Source of the DNA: Ensifer canadensis | Lineage (GTDB): Bacteria > Pseudomonadota > Alphaproteobacteria > Rhizobiales > Rhizobiaceae | Assembly: GCF_017488845.2 (NCBI RefSeq) | Contig: NZ_CP083370.1 | Span: forward strand, 992,001 to 1,056,000 | Reading direction: 5' to 3' | Length of the DNA: 64,000 nt | Shown here: positions 1-8,154 of the stretch, piece after piece | Layout of the letters: each line of letters opens with the position of its first letter | Position numbering within the stretch: the stretch's first letter is position 1 | Translations under genes and position numbers: made by a program | Notes under the pieces: model-generated | Told to the model about the DNA's origin: nothing | Databases searched by the model: none | What the model saw: only the letters and a program-made list of their open reading frames with translations

Positions 1-921
1 GCCGAGCATGTACATGGCGACCGTCGCGCCGGCGATGGCGGTGATGTCCGCGTGGTCATAGGCAGGCGCGACTTCGACGACATCGCTTCCGACGACAGTC
101 AGGGCTCCGAGCTTGCGTAGAACCGAGAGTATCTTGGCGCTGGATGGGCCGCCGGCGACCGGAGTGCCGGTGCCGGGCGCATAGGCAGGGTCGAGGCAAT
201 CGATGTCGAAGGTCAGATAGGCTTTGCGTTCCCCGACCTGCTGAATGATGGCGTCGGCAATGTCTGAAACACTCATTTCCTCGATGTCGTAGCCATAGAG
301 AATGCGGATGCCGCAGTCTTCGGGCGCATGGGTGCGGATGCCGATCTGGATCGATGCGTCGGTATCGATCAGGCCCGCCCGCGCCGCACGGCCGACAAAC
401 GAGCCATGATCAATACGACCGCGTTCATCCGGCCAAGTGTCCTGGTGCGCGTCGAACTGGACGAGGGCGAGGGGGCCATGGATGGCCGCATGGGCTTTCA
501 GGATCGGATAGGTGATGAAGTGGTCGCCGCCAAGCGTCTGCAGATAGGCGCCGCTCTTCAGGATCTTTGCCGCTTCGCGCTCGATCGTCGCCGGCGTTTT
601 CGAGTGGTTGCCGTAGTCGAGCAGGCAGTCACCGTAATCGATGGTTGCCATTTCAGCAAAGAGGTCACGTTCGAACGGGTATTGCGGATCGTTGTCGAAG
701 ATCGCCGAGGCGCGGCGGATGGCCTGCGGCCCGAAGCGGGCGCCGGGACGATTGGAGGTTGCGGCGTCGAACGGGATGCCCCAGACGACGGCATCGACGT
801 CCTTCAGCTGCTTTGAGTATTTGCGCCGCATGAAGGAGAGAATGCCGGCATGCGTCGGGTCCGATGCCGCCGATGTGAGTGAGCGCGCCGTTAGCGCGTG
901 ATCGATCGTCCTGTTCGCCAT
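1..921 (-). CDS. speB: Agmatinase-type ureohydrolase, 3' end beyond the window
   Basis: I translated this by hand from an ATG at 921-919; 307 codons stay open to base 1, so the C-terminus is missing. The protein shows the Mn-binding signatures of the arginase/agmatinase/guanidinobutyrase family: LGGDH, then D157-A-H159-Q-D161, then FDID at 238-241 followed by CLDPAYAPGTGTP. Family members hydrolyse a guanidino group to release urea, in the cytosol. The AGGPSS segment after the last motif suits bacterial agmatinases rather than arginases, but agmatine versus 4-guanidinobutyrate cannot be decided. Usual length is about 315-320 residues, so only some ten codons should be missing. Its 5' end faces phhA across a RIME-like repeat. 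Confidence 0.85.
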   Translation of the reverse strand, partial: MANRTIDHALTARSLTSAASDPTHAGILSFMRRKYSKQLKDVDAVVWGIPFDAATSNRPGARFGPQAIRRASAIFDNDPQYPFERDLFAEMATIDYGDCLLDYGNHSKTPATIEREAAKILKSGAYLQTLGGDHFITYPILKAHAAIHGPLALVQFDAHQDTWPDERGRIDHGSFVGRAARAGLIDTDASIQIGIRTHAPEDCGIRILYGYDIEEMSVSDIADAIIQQVGERKAYLTFDIDCLDPAYAPGTGTPVAGGPSSAKILSVLRKLGALTVVGSDVVEVAPAYDHADITAIAGATVAMYMLG

Positions 922-991
922 ATCCCGTCTCCCGTGTATGGCGGAACGTTGGACAATCGTCGCCGGCAAGGCAAGTCCCTGCCGGCGAATT

Positions 992-1098
992 CTACTGCAT
1001 AGTTCCTTAAATCGATTCCGATTTAAGGATAAAAATATGTAGCAGGTTCAAAGTGTTACAGCGTCCTTCGCGCGTCATATTTGACGCGCGGCGCTGTA
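992..1098 (-). repeat. RIME-like palindromic repeat, copy A (107 bp)
   Basis: This is the reverse complement of the same element found at 20749, 52814 and (partly) 63952. It contains two hairpins: one with GCGCGTCA/TGACGCGC arms, and one with a TCCTTAAATC/GATTTAAGGA core inside longer arms. Size and two-palindrome layout fit RIME1 of rhizobia. It lies 6 bp beyond the phhA stop codon, so its RNA could act as the 3' stabilising hairpin or terminator of phhA. Confidence 0.8.
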
Positions 1099-1104
1099 AT
1101 GCTG

Positions 1105-1896
1105 TCAGGACGCCTTGGCTTCGAAGGTCGGCGCGAAGTCACCCAGCGCCTTGGCCTCGGTAATGCGCGCGCCGATGTCCTCTTCGATGATGGACTCGAG
1201 CTGCGCGAAGCTGTCGATCACGTAGTAGATCGGCTGGACGATATCGATGCGATAGGGGGTGCGCAGCACCGTCATCAGGTCGAAGGGGCGAAATTCACTC
1301 GCCGACGGCTCCATCGCCGTGCGGGTCTCGTTCGGCGACGACACGATGCCGGCACCGAAGCAGCGCCGACCTTGCGGCGTGTTGATCAGTCCGAACTCGA
1401 CAGTGAACCAGAAGATCCGGAACATATGCCAGGAATAACCCTTGCCAAGTGCGACGGCCTTTTCGCCGAAGCGGCGGACGAAGTTGGCGTAGCTCTGGTT
1501 GGTCAGGAGCGGGCAATGGCCGAAGACCTCGTGGAAAATATCAGGCTCTTCGATATAGTCGATGTGTTCGCGCCTGCGGATGAAGGTTGCGAGCGGAAAC
1601 TTGCCCTCAGACAGAAGTTCGTAGAACCGCGATGGCGGGATCAGTGCCGGTACGCCTTCGACACCGAAGCCGGTGGTTTCCTGCAGGCGGCGGTTGACGT
1701 CCTGCAACTGCGGCACGCGGTCAGGGCCAAGGCCAAGTTTGCGCGCGCCCTCCAGATATTCGTCGCAGGCCTTGTCGGCGAGCAGTGCCATCTGTCGCTG
1801 GTAAAGTTCGCCCCAGATCGCATCTTCCTCGGGCGTGTAGTGGTAGCTGCCATCGGGCTCCGGCAGTTTCGCGGTGTAGCTGCTTTCCTTGGGCAT
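1105..1896 (-). CDS. phhA: Phenylalanine-4-hydroxylase
   Basis: The 263-residue protein is the monomeric bacterial aromatic amino acid hydroxylase, which turns phenylalanine into tyrosine using O2, tetrahydropterin and non-haem iron. The iron ligands are visible: H122 and H127 in FHEVFGHCPL, and E167 in FWFTVEFGL. Length is typical of the bacterial enzyme, which lacks the regulatory ACT domain of the animal enzymes. The ATG at 1896 has a GAGGAG ribosome-binding site. An Lrp/AsnC-type gene is transcribed divergently 112 bp away and is the obvious candidate regulator. The gene ends beside a RIME-like repeat. Confidence 0.95.
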   Translation of the reverse strand: MPKESSYTAKLPEPDGSYHYTPEEDAIWGELYQRQMALLADKACDEYLEGARKLGLGPDRVPQLQDVNRRLQETTGFGVEGVPALIPPSRFYELLSEGKFPLATFIRRREHIDYIEEPDIFHEVFGHCPLLTNQSYANFVRRFGEKAVALGKGYSWHMFRIFWFTVEFGLINTPQGRRCFGAGIVSSPNETRTAMEPSASEFRPFDLMTVLRTPYRIDIVQPIYYVIDSFAQLESIIEEDIGARITEAKALGDFAPTFEAKAS

Positions 1897-2008
1897 GACG
1901 TCTCCTCATTCGTCAAAACATCCGGTTGTTGCAATTGTATCGCGAATGGAGCGAGTATTTGTTTCACAGTTGCCGGCGGAAGCCGCTGATGCGGGAGGAA
2001 ATTTCAAA

Positions 2009-2482
2009 ATGTCGTCGGATTTGAAGGAAACTTCCCAGCCATTGCGCAAGCTGCTGAGGCTGATTCAGGCCGACAGCGGCCAGTCGCTGTCGGAGCTCGC
2101 GGAAAGCGCGGGCATGTCGCAAAGCTCCGCCTGGCGCCGGCTGCAGGAACTGGAGGCCGACGGCGTGATCCGCAAGCGGGTGGCGCTGCTCGATCCGTCG
2201 AAACTGGATCTGAAACTCTGCATCATCGCCCATGTGACGCTGGAGGATCATCATGACGAGGCCATCGCCTCTTTCTCGGCGGTTGTCCGCGATCGGCCGG
2301 AGATTATGGAGTGCTATGCGCTGTCGGGAACCTTCGACTACATGCTGAAGATCCGCGCGAACGACGTCGACAGCTATGACGCCTTCATGACGCGCTATCT
2401 CATGCGCAATCCGCATGTGCGCACGGTGGTTTCAAGCTTCGTGCTGCGCGAGTTGAAGTCGACGACCGAGCTGCCGATCTGA
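2009..2482 (+). CDS. Lrp/AsnC-family transcriptional regulator
   Basis: The protein has 157 residues. An N-terminal winged helix-turn-helix (LSELAESAGMSQSSAWRRLQELEADGVI, about residues 22-50) is followed by an AsnC-type ligand-binding domain with the alternating strands and the GTFDYML segment. The start at 2009 follows GGGAGGAA at 1993-2000; an open frame continues 120 bases upstream but lacks such a site. Divergence from phhA suggests that it controls phenylalanine hydroxylation, probably in response to an aromatic amino acid; that role is inferred from context only. It converges on rpsI, with a terminator hairpin between. Confidence 0.9.
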   Translation: MSSDLKETSQPLRKLLRLIQADSGQSLSELAESAGMSQSSAWRRLQELEADGVIRKRVALLDPSKLDLKLCIIAHVTLEDHHDEAIASFSAVVRDRPEIMECYALSGTFDYMLKIRANDVDSYDAFMTRYLMRNPHVRTVVSSFVLRELKSTTELPI

Positions 2483-2490
2483 AACAAAAA

Positions 2491-2512
2491 AAGGCCGGGC
2501 GAACCCGGCCTT
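2491..2512 (-). terminator. Terminator of rplM-rpsI
   Basis: A perfect 9-bp stem (AAGGCCGGG / CCCGGCCTT, loop CGAA) lies between the convergent lrp-type gene and rpsI. Read on the minus strand it is followed by a run of Ts (the complement of the A-run at 2485-2492), so it mainly serves rpsI. Confidence 0.85.
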
Positions 2513-2536
2513 CCAAAATGCAGTGTCTTCCAGCGA

Positions 2537-3004
2537 TTAACGCTTGGAGAACTGGAACGAACGGCGGGCCTTGGCCTTACCGTACTTCTTACGTTCGACG
2601 ACACGGCTGTCGCGGGTCAGGAAGCCGCCCTTCTTCAGGACCGGACGCAGGCCCGGTTCGAAGTAGGTGAGCGCCTTGGAGATGCCGTGACGAACGGCAC
2701 CGGCCTGGCCGGAGAGACCGCCACCGGCGACCGTCGCGTCGATGTCGAACTGGCCATCACGGGCAGCTGCGACGATCGGCTGCTGCAGGATCATCTGCAG
2801 AACCGGACGAGCGAAGTAGTCGAGGTACGGCTTGCCGTTGACGGTGATCTTGCCCGAGCCGGGCTTGACCCATACGCGGGCGACAGCGTTCTTACGCTTG
2901 CCGGTCGCGTAGGAGCGGCCCTGTGCATCGACCTTCTTGACGTGAACCGGAGCTGCCGGTTCCGCAGTCGTGGCGATTTCCTTGAGAGCGGAAAGGTCGG
3001 CCAT
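2537..3004 (-). CDS. rpsI: 30S ribosomal protein S9 (uS9)
   Basis: The 155-residue protein carries the full uS9 fold, including [19 protein letters not shown] and the highly basic C-terminus ending [11 protein letters not shown], whose tail reaches the ribosomal P site. An N-terminal extension of about 28 residues before the conserved core is usual in Rhizobiales. The start ATG overlaps the rplM stop as TAATG, so the two genes are translationally coupled. The operon is transcribed from a promoter upstream of rplM and ends at the hairpin at 2491-2512. Confidence 0.98.
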   Translation of the reverse strand: MADLSALKEIATTAEPAAPVHVKKVDAQGRSYATGKRKNAVARVWVKPGSGKITVNGKPYLDYFARPVLQMILQQPIVAAARDGQFDIDATVAGGGLSGQAGAVRHGISKALTYFEPGLRPVLKKGGFLTRDSRVVERKKYGKAKARRSFQFSKR

Positions 3005-3468
3005 TAGGCGCTCCTTGTGTTCTTGCTGTTCAGCTTGGCGACGTCGAGGACGGCCGGCTGCTGTGCTTCATGCGGATGGTTCGTGCCTGCGTAAACGCGC
3101 AGGTTCTTCATCTGGCGACGGCCGAGCGGGCCGCGGGGAACCATGCGCTCGACGGCCTTCTCGATGACGCGCTCCGGGAAGCGGCCTTCGATGATCTGGC
3201 GCGCGGTGCGCTCCTTGATGCCGCCGGGGTAGCCGGTGTGCCAGTAGTACTTCTTGTCGGTGTACTTCTTGCCCGTAAGCACGGCCTTCTCGGCGTTGAT
3301 CACGATGACGTTGTCGCCATCGTCAACATGCGGCGTGAAGGTGGCTTTGTGCTTGCCGCGCAGGCGGTTCGCGATGATGGAAGCGAGGCGACCGACAACG
3401 AGGCCTTCGGCATCGATGATGATCCACTTCTTCTCCACCTCTGCAGGCTTCTGAACGAAGGTTGCCAT
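3004..3468 (-). CDS. rplM: 50S ribosomal protein L13 (uL13)
   Basis: The 154-residue protein starts [20 protein letters not shown] and contains the uL13 core, including [28 protein letters not shown] and [21 protein letters not shown]13 is an early 50S assembly protein. It is the first gene of the rplM-rpsI pair and is read from a strong consensus-like promoter about 120 bp upstream. Confidence 0.98.
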   Translation of the reverse strand: MATFVQKPAEVEKKWIIIDAEGLVVGRLASIIANRLRGKHKATFTPHVDDGDNVIVINAEKAVLTGKKYTDKKYYWHTGYPGGIKERTARQIIEGRFPERVIEKAVERMVPRGPLGRRQMKNLRVYAGTNHPHEAQQPAVLDVAKLNSKNTRSA

Positions 3469-3587
3469 AACAAAACTCTTTCTCTGGACCCGAACGGCGA
3501 ACCGCTGGGCGTTTCTTGTTGCTTGGTTTTGACTGAAACTCAGCCAAAAGAAGAAAGCGGCCCGAGAGGGACCGCGATCTGAGGGTG

Positions 3588-3616
3588 CTTATACCCAAGC
3601 CCTAAACCGGCGTCAA
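3588..3616 (-). promoter_or_regulatory. Sigma-70 type promoter of rplM-rpsI
   Basis: On the minus strand TTGACG (3616-3611) and TATAAG (3593-3588) are separated by exactly 17 bp. The match is close to the housekeeping consensus and is placed as expected for a ribosomal protein operon, leaving a leader of about 110 nt. Confidence 0.7.
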
Positions 3617-3693
3617 CAACGTGAATTTTGCAAGGTCGAAATAAAGTATTGCGAAAACAATGACTTAGCAATGTGGTACATTGATACCTCAAT

Positions 3694-4125
3694 TTACTGA
3701 GGCGGAATCGAATAGGTCGCTGTCGCATGCGCCACGAGATCGTCGCTGCTGACCATTGCGATAGCGGCGTCAAGAACGGCCAATCGCTTACCGAGCTTGA
3801 GGATGCGGCAGGTGCATTCGAGCGGCCGCGGCTCCGGCTTGCGCAGGAAATTGATGTTGAGATTGGTGGTGACGGCAAGCGCCACAGGTCCGATATGGGC
3901 GATCAGCGCGATATAAGCCGAAACGTCCGCAAGCGCGAAAAGTGTCGGGCCCGATACGGTGCCGCCCGGCCGGATATGACGCTCGTTCGGATCGAGTCGC
4001 ATCGTCGCAAATCCGGGGCCGGCCTCGGTGACATGGAACACTTTGCCGTCCGTGTGGACCTGAGGAAAGTCCGTGTCGAGAAACCGGTTCAGCTCCTCGA
4101 CCGTCATGATGGGCTGGATCTTCAT
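3694..4125 (-). CDS. PaaI-type hotdog thioesterase
   Basis: The product has 143 residues from the ATG at 4125, which has an AAGGAA site about 9 nt upstream. A start 16 codons further out (4173) is open but has no ribosome-binding site. The segment RPGGTVSGPTLFALADVSAYIAL is the hotdog-fold PaaI/HGG-type helix, followed by NINFLRKPEPRPLECTCRILKLGKRLAV, typical of acyl-CoA thioesterases. The substrate is unknown. It is divergent from a crotonase-fold gene, so the two may act on related acyl-CoAs, but this is inference. Confidence 0.85.
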   Translation of the reverse strand: MKIQPIMTVEELNRFLDTDFPQVHTDGKVFHVTEAGPGFATMRLDPNERHIRPGGTVSGPTLFALADVSAYIALIAHIGPVALAVTTNLNINFLRKPEPRPLECTCRILKLGKRLAVLDAAIAMVSSDDLVAHATATYSIPPQ

Positions 4126-4297
4126 CGGCAGGTATTCCTTTGCGCTAACATCGACACTTAGTGAAGCCGACATGCGTTTTTGCGCAAGGCGGAAAAAGGT
4201 CTAAGTCGCGACAGCTACCACTGACTTGAAAGGTTGCAGGAGGCGGCGTACCACGGATGCCCATTTACGGGGATAGACAGGACAGCAGGAGAAAAGC

Positions 4298-5119
4298 ATG
4301 GCGGACGTTGTTTCATTTCGGAAGGAAGAGCCGAGTGCATTGCTGGTGCGCGAGCTTTCGGGACCGGTGCTTCGGCTGACGCTCAACAACCCGCCAGCCA
4401 ATGTGCTTTCGATCGAGCTGATGGAGGCGTTGCATACGGCGCTCGATGCCGTTGCCCATTCCAAGGACATCAGAGTTGTCGTGCTGGCGGCATCCGGCAA
4501 GCTGTTCTCCGCGGGCCACGACCTCAAGGAAATGACGGCACATCGGGCCGATGCCGACGGGGGCAGGGCCTTCTTCGAAACGACGATCCGCCTTGCTGCA
4601 GATTTGATGATCAAGATCACGCGGCTGCCCCAGGCGGTCATCGCCGAGTTCGACGGCCTGGCGACGGCAGCCGGTTGCCAGCTTGTTGCCAGCTGTGATC
4701 TGGCGATCTGCACCGACAGCTCCACCTTCTGCACGCCGGGCGTCAATATCGGCCTGTTCTGCTCGACGCCGATGGTGGCGCTGTCGCGGGCAGCACATCG
4801 CAAGCAGGCGATGGAAATGCTTCTGACAGGCGAGACCATCGATGCATCGACCGCCAAGGATTTCGGCCTGGTCAATCGCATCGTGCCCCAGCAATATCTT
4901 CGCCAGGTCGTCGACAAATATGCAGCCGTCATTGCTTCGAAATCGCCGCAGGCGCTGAAGATCGGCAAGGAAGCGTTCTATCGCCAGGCGGAAATGAGCC
5001 TTCCCGAGGCTTACGATTATGCGGTCGGCGTCATGGTCGAAAATATGCTGGCAGGCGACGCCGAGAACGGCATCGGCGCCTTCCTCGGCAAGCGGATGCC
5101 GGAGTGGGATAGGGAATAA
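4298..5119 (+). CDS. Crotonase-superfamily protein (annotated type: enoyl-CoA hydratase), catalytic Glu residues absent
   Basis: The 273-residue protein has the crotonase fold: LTLNNPPANVLS near the N-terminus, the CoA/oxyanion loop LFSAGHDLKEM (68-79) and the second oxyanion segment FDGLATAAGCQLVASCDLAI (118-137). In true hydratases the latter reads GGGCELA and the next loop has a second glutamate. Here those positions are Q128 and G148, so both catalytic glutamates appear to be replaced. This resembles ECHDC3-like members, and hydration of enoyl-CoA should not be assumed. An AGGAG site precedes the ATG. It is divergent from a thioesterase and convergent with an EamA permease. Confidence 0.85.
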   Translation: MADVVSFRKEEPSALLVRELSGPVLRLTLNNPPANVLSIELMEALHTALDAVAHSKDIRVVVLAASGKLFSAGHDLKEMTAHRADADGGRAFFETTIRLAADLMIKITRLPQAVIAEFDGLATAAGCQLVASCDLAICTDSSTFCTPGVNIGLFCSTPMVALSRAAHRKQAMEMLLTGETIDASTAKDFGLVNRIVPQQYLRQVVDKYAAVIASKSPQALKIGKEAFYRQAEMSLPEAYDYAVGVMVENMLAGDAENGIGAFLGKRMPEWDRE

Positions 5120-5138
5120 TTGGGATTGGGAATAGCGG

Positions 5139-5975
5139 TCAGGCCAGTTTCAGGAGCAGGGCGCCAAGCGCGATTACGCAGGCGGCGGCGATGCGCCAGA
5201 TGCTGACGCGCTCCTTCAGAAACACCACGGAGATAACGACAGCGAACAGGATCGCGGTCTCGCGCAGCGCTGCGACGGTCGCGACCGGCGCCTTCGTCAT
5301 CGCCCACAGTGCCAGGCCGTAGGCGCCAATGGAGCCGGCGCCGCCGATGAGGCCGCGCCACCAGTTCTTGTAGACGTGGCGGGCGACCGGCTTGATGCCC
5401 CGCCGGGCAAAGGCCCAGGTAAACAGCAACACCGGCGGAAGCAGCGCCATCCACAAAGTGTAGGAGATCGCGTTGCCCGACACCCGCGCGCCGATGCCGT
5501 CGACAAAGGTATAGCATGCAATCACGCAGGCATTGAGTAGCGCCAGGATGATCGCGTGTTTGCCGCCTTTTCGCGATTCGAAGGCGAGCGTCAGCACGCC
5601 GACGCTGATGGTCAACACACCCGCCATGGCGCCGGTTGTCAGCTGCTCGCCGATGATGACGCTGCTGGTGGAGGCGACGATCAGTGGCGCGACGCCGCGC
5701 ATCAGGGGATAGACTAGCCCGATATCGCCGGCACGGTAGGAGGCAGCGACCAGCTGGAAATAGGCAAACTGGAAAAGCGCCGAAACCAGGATGAACGGCC
5801 AGGCTTCCGGCTGCGGCAATGGCAGGAACGGCAGGAAAGGAATGGCCACGACTGCCGCGCCGAGTGCGATCATTGCCGCATCGAGCGATTTCTCCGAGCC
5901 CGCCTTGACCAGCGCATTCCAGGTCGCGTGCAACAGCGCCCCGAAGAGGACGAGCGCAATGACATCAAGGGGCAA
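5139..5975 (-). CDS. EamA/DMT-family membrane transporter
   Basis: The 278-residue hydrophobic protein has about ten membrane segments in two EamA halves (for example LVYPLMRGVAPLIVASTSSV in the first and TVAALRETAILFAVVISVVF in the second). It belongs to the drug/metabolite transporter superfamily and probably exports a small metabolite; the substrate is not predictable. The start is TTG at 5975, chosen because it has a GAGG site 8 nt upstream and matches where homologues begin. It converges on the crotonase gene with a 19-bp gap and no clear terminator. Confidence 0.85.
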   Translation of the reverse strand: MPLDVIALVLFGALLHATWNALVKAGSEKSLDAAMIALGAAVVAIPFLPFLPLPQPEAWPFILVSALFQFAYFQLVAASYRAGDIGLVYPLMRGVAPLIVASTSSVIIGEQLTTGAMAGVLTISVGVLTLAFESRKGGKHAIILALLNACVIACYTFVDGIGARVSGNAISYTLWMALLPPVLLFTWAFARRGIKPVARHVYKNWWRGLIGGAGSIGAYGLALWAMTKAPVATVAALRETAILFAVVISVVFLKERVSIWRIAAACVIALGALLLKLA

Positions 5976-6111
5976 GGTGAAACCTCAGTGGAGAATGGGG
6001 CAGGCCGTTGCCAGCGTTGTCGCGCCACTGTACGGGAAAAGCAACCGGAAATTGGCGGGAGGATGCCTGTGCGGCGCTACAGCCGTTCCGCCGCCGCCAT
6101 CGGGCGCTCGA

Positions 6112-6140
6112 TTGACACCCGCCGCCACCGTGCGAACTAT
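6112..6140 (+). promoter_or_regulatory. Possible promoter of the CoA-binding protein gene
   Basis: TTGACA at 6112-6117 is followed, after 17 bp, by AACTAT at 6135-6140. The -35 is perfect but the -10 is weak. The predicted transcript would start near 6147, which favours translation from 6174 over the ATG at 6156. Confidence 0.4.
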
Positions 6141-6173
6141 ACACGCGTATAACAGATGAGTTCGGATCAGAAC

Positions 6174-6602
6174 ATGAACCACGACGCCTACCCGGATTAT
6201 TACCTCGCCGACATCCTGCGTTCGACAAAGACGATCGCCCTCGTCGGTGCATCGCCGAACGCCGAGCGGCCGAGCCATCGGGTCATGGCCTTCCTGTTGC
6301 GCAAGGGCTATCGCGTCATCCCCATCAATCCGGGTCATGTCGGCAAGACGATCCTCGATCAGCCCGTCGTCGGCAGGCTCACCGACGTCAAGGAGCCGAT
6401 CGACATGGTCGACGTCTTTCGCGCGGCCCATGCACTGCCGGCGCTCGTCGACGAGATCCTGGCGCTCGAGACCTTGCCGAAGGCGATCTGGGGCCAACTG
6501 TCGGTGAGGCACGACGCCGCTGCTGCCAAGGCGGAGGCCGCCGGTATCAAGGTCGTCATGGATCGCTGTCCGGCGATGGAGTATCCGCGTCTGATCGGCT
6601 GA
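6174..6602 (+). CDS. CoA-binding domain protein (YccU/YneT type)
   Basis: The 142-residue product (148 if the upstream ATG at 6156 is used) is a single Rossmann-like CoA_binding domain: TKTIALVGASPNAERPSHRVMAFLLRKGYRVIPINPG at the N-terminus, PIDMVDVFRAAHALP in the middle and the C-terminal VVMDRCPAMEYPRL. This family resembles the CoA-binding part of succinyl-CoA synthetase alpha, but stands alone and has no agreed function. The start at 6174 is preferred because homologues begin MNHD and the probable promoter is close. It is followed 212 bp later by a sulfhydrylase gene. Confidence 0.85.
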   Translation: MNHDAYPDYYLADILRSTKTIALVGASPNAERPSHRVMAFLLRKGYRVIPINPGHVGKTILDQPVVGRLTDVKEPIDMVDVFRAAHALPALVDEILALETLPKAIWGQLSVRHDAAAAKAEAAGIKVVMDRCPAMEYPRLIG

Positions 6603-6814
6603 CACGGCATCGGCCACAGCGATGTTTCGTGCAACCGTCAGTTTTGAAAAAATCTTTCTTTGACCACGCGTGGCGGCTCTGGGATAGTGCCGCCGCTCCA
6701 GCGCATGAAGCCGAAATCGAAGCTGTTCTTCGACGCGCACGATGCCTGGAATCAAAGGGATAGGGTGCGTTTGGCGCCTCCATGGGAGGTGCGGCGCGGT
6801 CATGGGAGGGACGA

Positions 6815-8098
6815 ATGACGAAAGACAATCCTGGTTTCAGCACGCTCGCAATCCACGCCGGAGCGCAACCAGATCCGACGACGGGCGCCCGGGCGACGCC
6901 GATCTACCAGACGACCAGCTTCGTCTTCAACGACACCGACCATGCGGCAGCACTCTTCGGCCTCCAGCAGTTCGGCAATATCTACACCCGCATCATGAAC
7001 CCGACGCAGGCGGTGCTGGAAGAGCGCCTCGCCGCATTGGAAGGCGGCACTGCGGCGCTGGCGGTTGCTTCCGGGCATGCGGCCCAGCTTCTCGTATTCC
7101 ACACGATCATGAGCCCGGGTGACAATTTCGTCGCCGCCAACCGTCTTTACGGTGGCTCGGTCAATCAGTTCGGCCATGCCTTCAAGTCCTTCGATTGGCA
7201 GGTTCGTTGGGCGGATCCGGGCGATCCTTCGAGCTTTGAGGCGAAGATCGATGCGCGCACCAAGGCGATCTTCATCGAAAGTCTCGCCAATCCGGGTGGT
7301 ACCTTCGTCGATATCGCCGCGATTGCCGAGGTCGCACACAAGCATGGCCTGCCGCTGATCGTCGACAACACGATGGCGACACCCTACCTGCTGCGTCCGC
7401 TGGAGCACGGTGCGGATATCGTCGTGCATTCGCTCACCAAGTTCATCGGCGGTCATGGTAATTCGATGGGCGGCGTCATCGTCGATGGCGGCACCTTCGA
7501 CTGGTCGAAGTCCGGCAAGTACCCAATGCTGTCGGAGCCGCGCCCGGAATATGCAGGCGTCGTGCTGCATCAGGCCTTTGGCAATTTCGCCTTTGCGATT
7601 GCTGCTCGCGTTCTCGGGCTTCGCGACTTCGGGCCGGCGATTTCGCCGTTCAACGCCTTCATGATCCTGACTGGCGTCGAGACGCTGCCGCTGCGCATGC
7701 AGCGCCATTGCGACAATGCGCTCGCCGTTGCCAAGTGGCTGAAGGGCCACGACAAGGTGTCCTGGGTCAACTATGCCGGGCTTGAGGACGATCCGAACAA
7801 TGCGCTGCAAAAGCGCTATGCACCGAAGGGTGCCGGCGCCGTCTTCACCTTCGGTCTCAAGGACGGCTACGAGGCAGGAAAGCGCTTCGTCGAGGGGCTC
7901 GAGATGTTCTCTCACCTTGCCAATATCGGTGATACCCGTTCGCTCGTCATTCACCCGGCCTCGACCACCCATCGTCAGCTGACCCCGGAGCAGCTGGTTG
8001 CGGCGGGGGCAGGTCCCGATGTCGTGCGCCTGTCTGTCGGTATCGAAGACGTTTCCGACATCATCGCCGATCTCGAGCAGTCGCTCGCAAAGATCTGA
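6815..8098 (+). CDS. metY: O-acetylhomoserine sulfhydrylase (PLP enzyme)
   Basis: The 427-residue protein belongs to the Cys/Met-metabolism PLP family. Visible landmarks are GNIYTRIMNPTQAVLEERLAALEGG, the SGHAAQ segment and the PLP lysine K209 in HSLTKFIGGHGNSMGG. Length and the VSWVNYAGLEDDPNN region point to O-acetylhomoserine aminocarboxypropyltransferase, which makes homocysteine or methionine from O-acetylhomoserine and sulfide or methanethiol. The ATG at 6815 follows GGGAGG; a frame open from 6782 adds 11 unlikely residues. The leader contains a GGCGGC/GCCGCC hairpin near 6674-6695, but I could not match it to a SAM riboswitch. A hairpin terminator follows the stop. Confidence 0.93.
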   Translation: MTKDNPGFSTLAIHAGAQPDPTTGARATPIYQTTSFVFNDTDHAAALFGLQQFGNIYTRIMNPTQAVLEERLAALEGGTAALAVASGHAAQLLVFHTIMSPGDNFVAANRLYGGSVNQFGHAFKSFDWQVRWADPGDPSSFEAKIDARTKAIFIESLANPGGTFVDIAAIAEVAHKHGLPLIVDNTMATPYLLRPLEHGADIVVHSLTKFIGGHGNSMGGVIVDGGTFDWSKSGKYPMLSEPRPEYAGVVLHQAFGNFAFAIAARVLGLRDFGPAISPFNAFMILTGVETLPLRMQRHCDNALAVAKWLKGHDKVSWVNYAGLEDDPNNALQKRYAPKGAGAVFTFGLKDGYEAGKRFVEGLEMFSHLANIGDTRSLVIHPASTTHRQLTPEQLVAAGAGPDVVRLSVGIEDVSDIIADLEQSLAKI

Positions 8099-8112
8099 TA
8101 TTGATATGAAAA

Positions 8113-8139
8113 AGAGGGGACGGACCTTCCGTCCCCTTA
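8113..8139 (+). terminator. Terminator after metY
   Basis: An 8-bp perfect stem GGGGACGG (8116-8123) pairs with CCGTCCCC (8129-8136) around the loop ACCTT, with As before and a short T-rich tail. It lies between metY and the cupin gene and could also attenuate read-through into the cupin. Confidence 0.7.
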
Positions 8140-8154
8140 TGGAGTTGGTGCGTG

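Noticed and set aside
328..816. Plus-strand open frame of 162 codons
   Set aside because: It is antisense to the agmatinase-type gene, which has all family motifs on the minus strand.
1081..1989. 302-codon plus-strand frame
   Set aside because: It covers phhA on the opposite strand and has no recognisable domain; it is a high-GC shadow.
6660..6700. SAM-II riboswitch before metY
   Set aside because: The hairpin is present but the conserved SAM-II pseudoknot bases could not be found.
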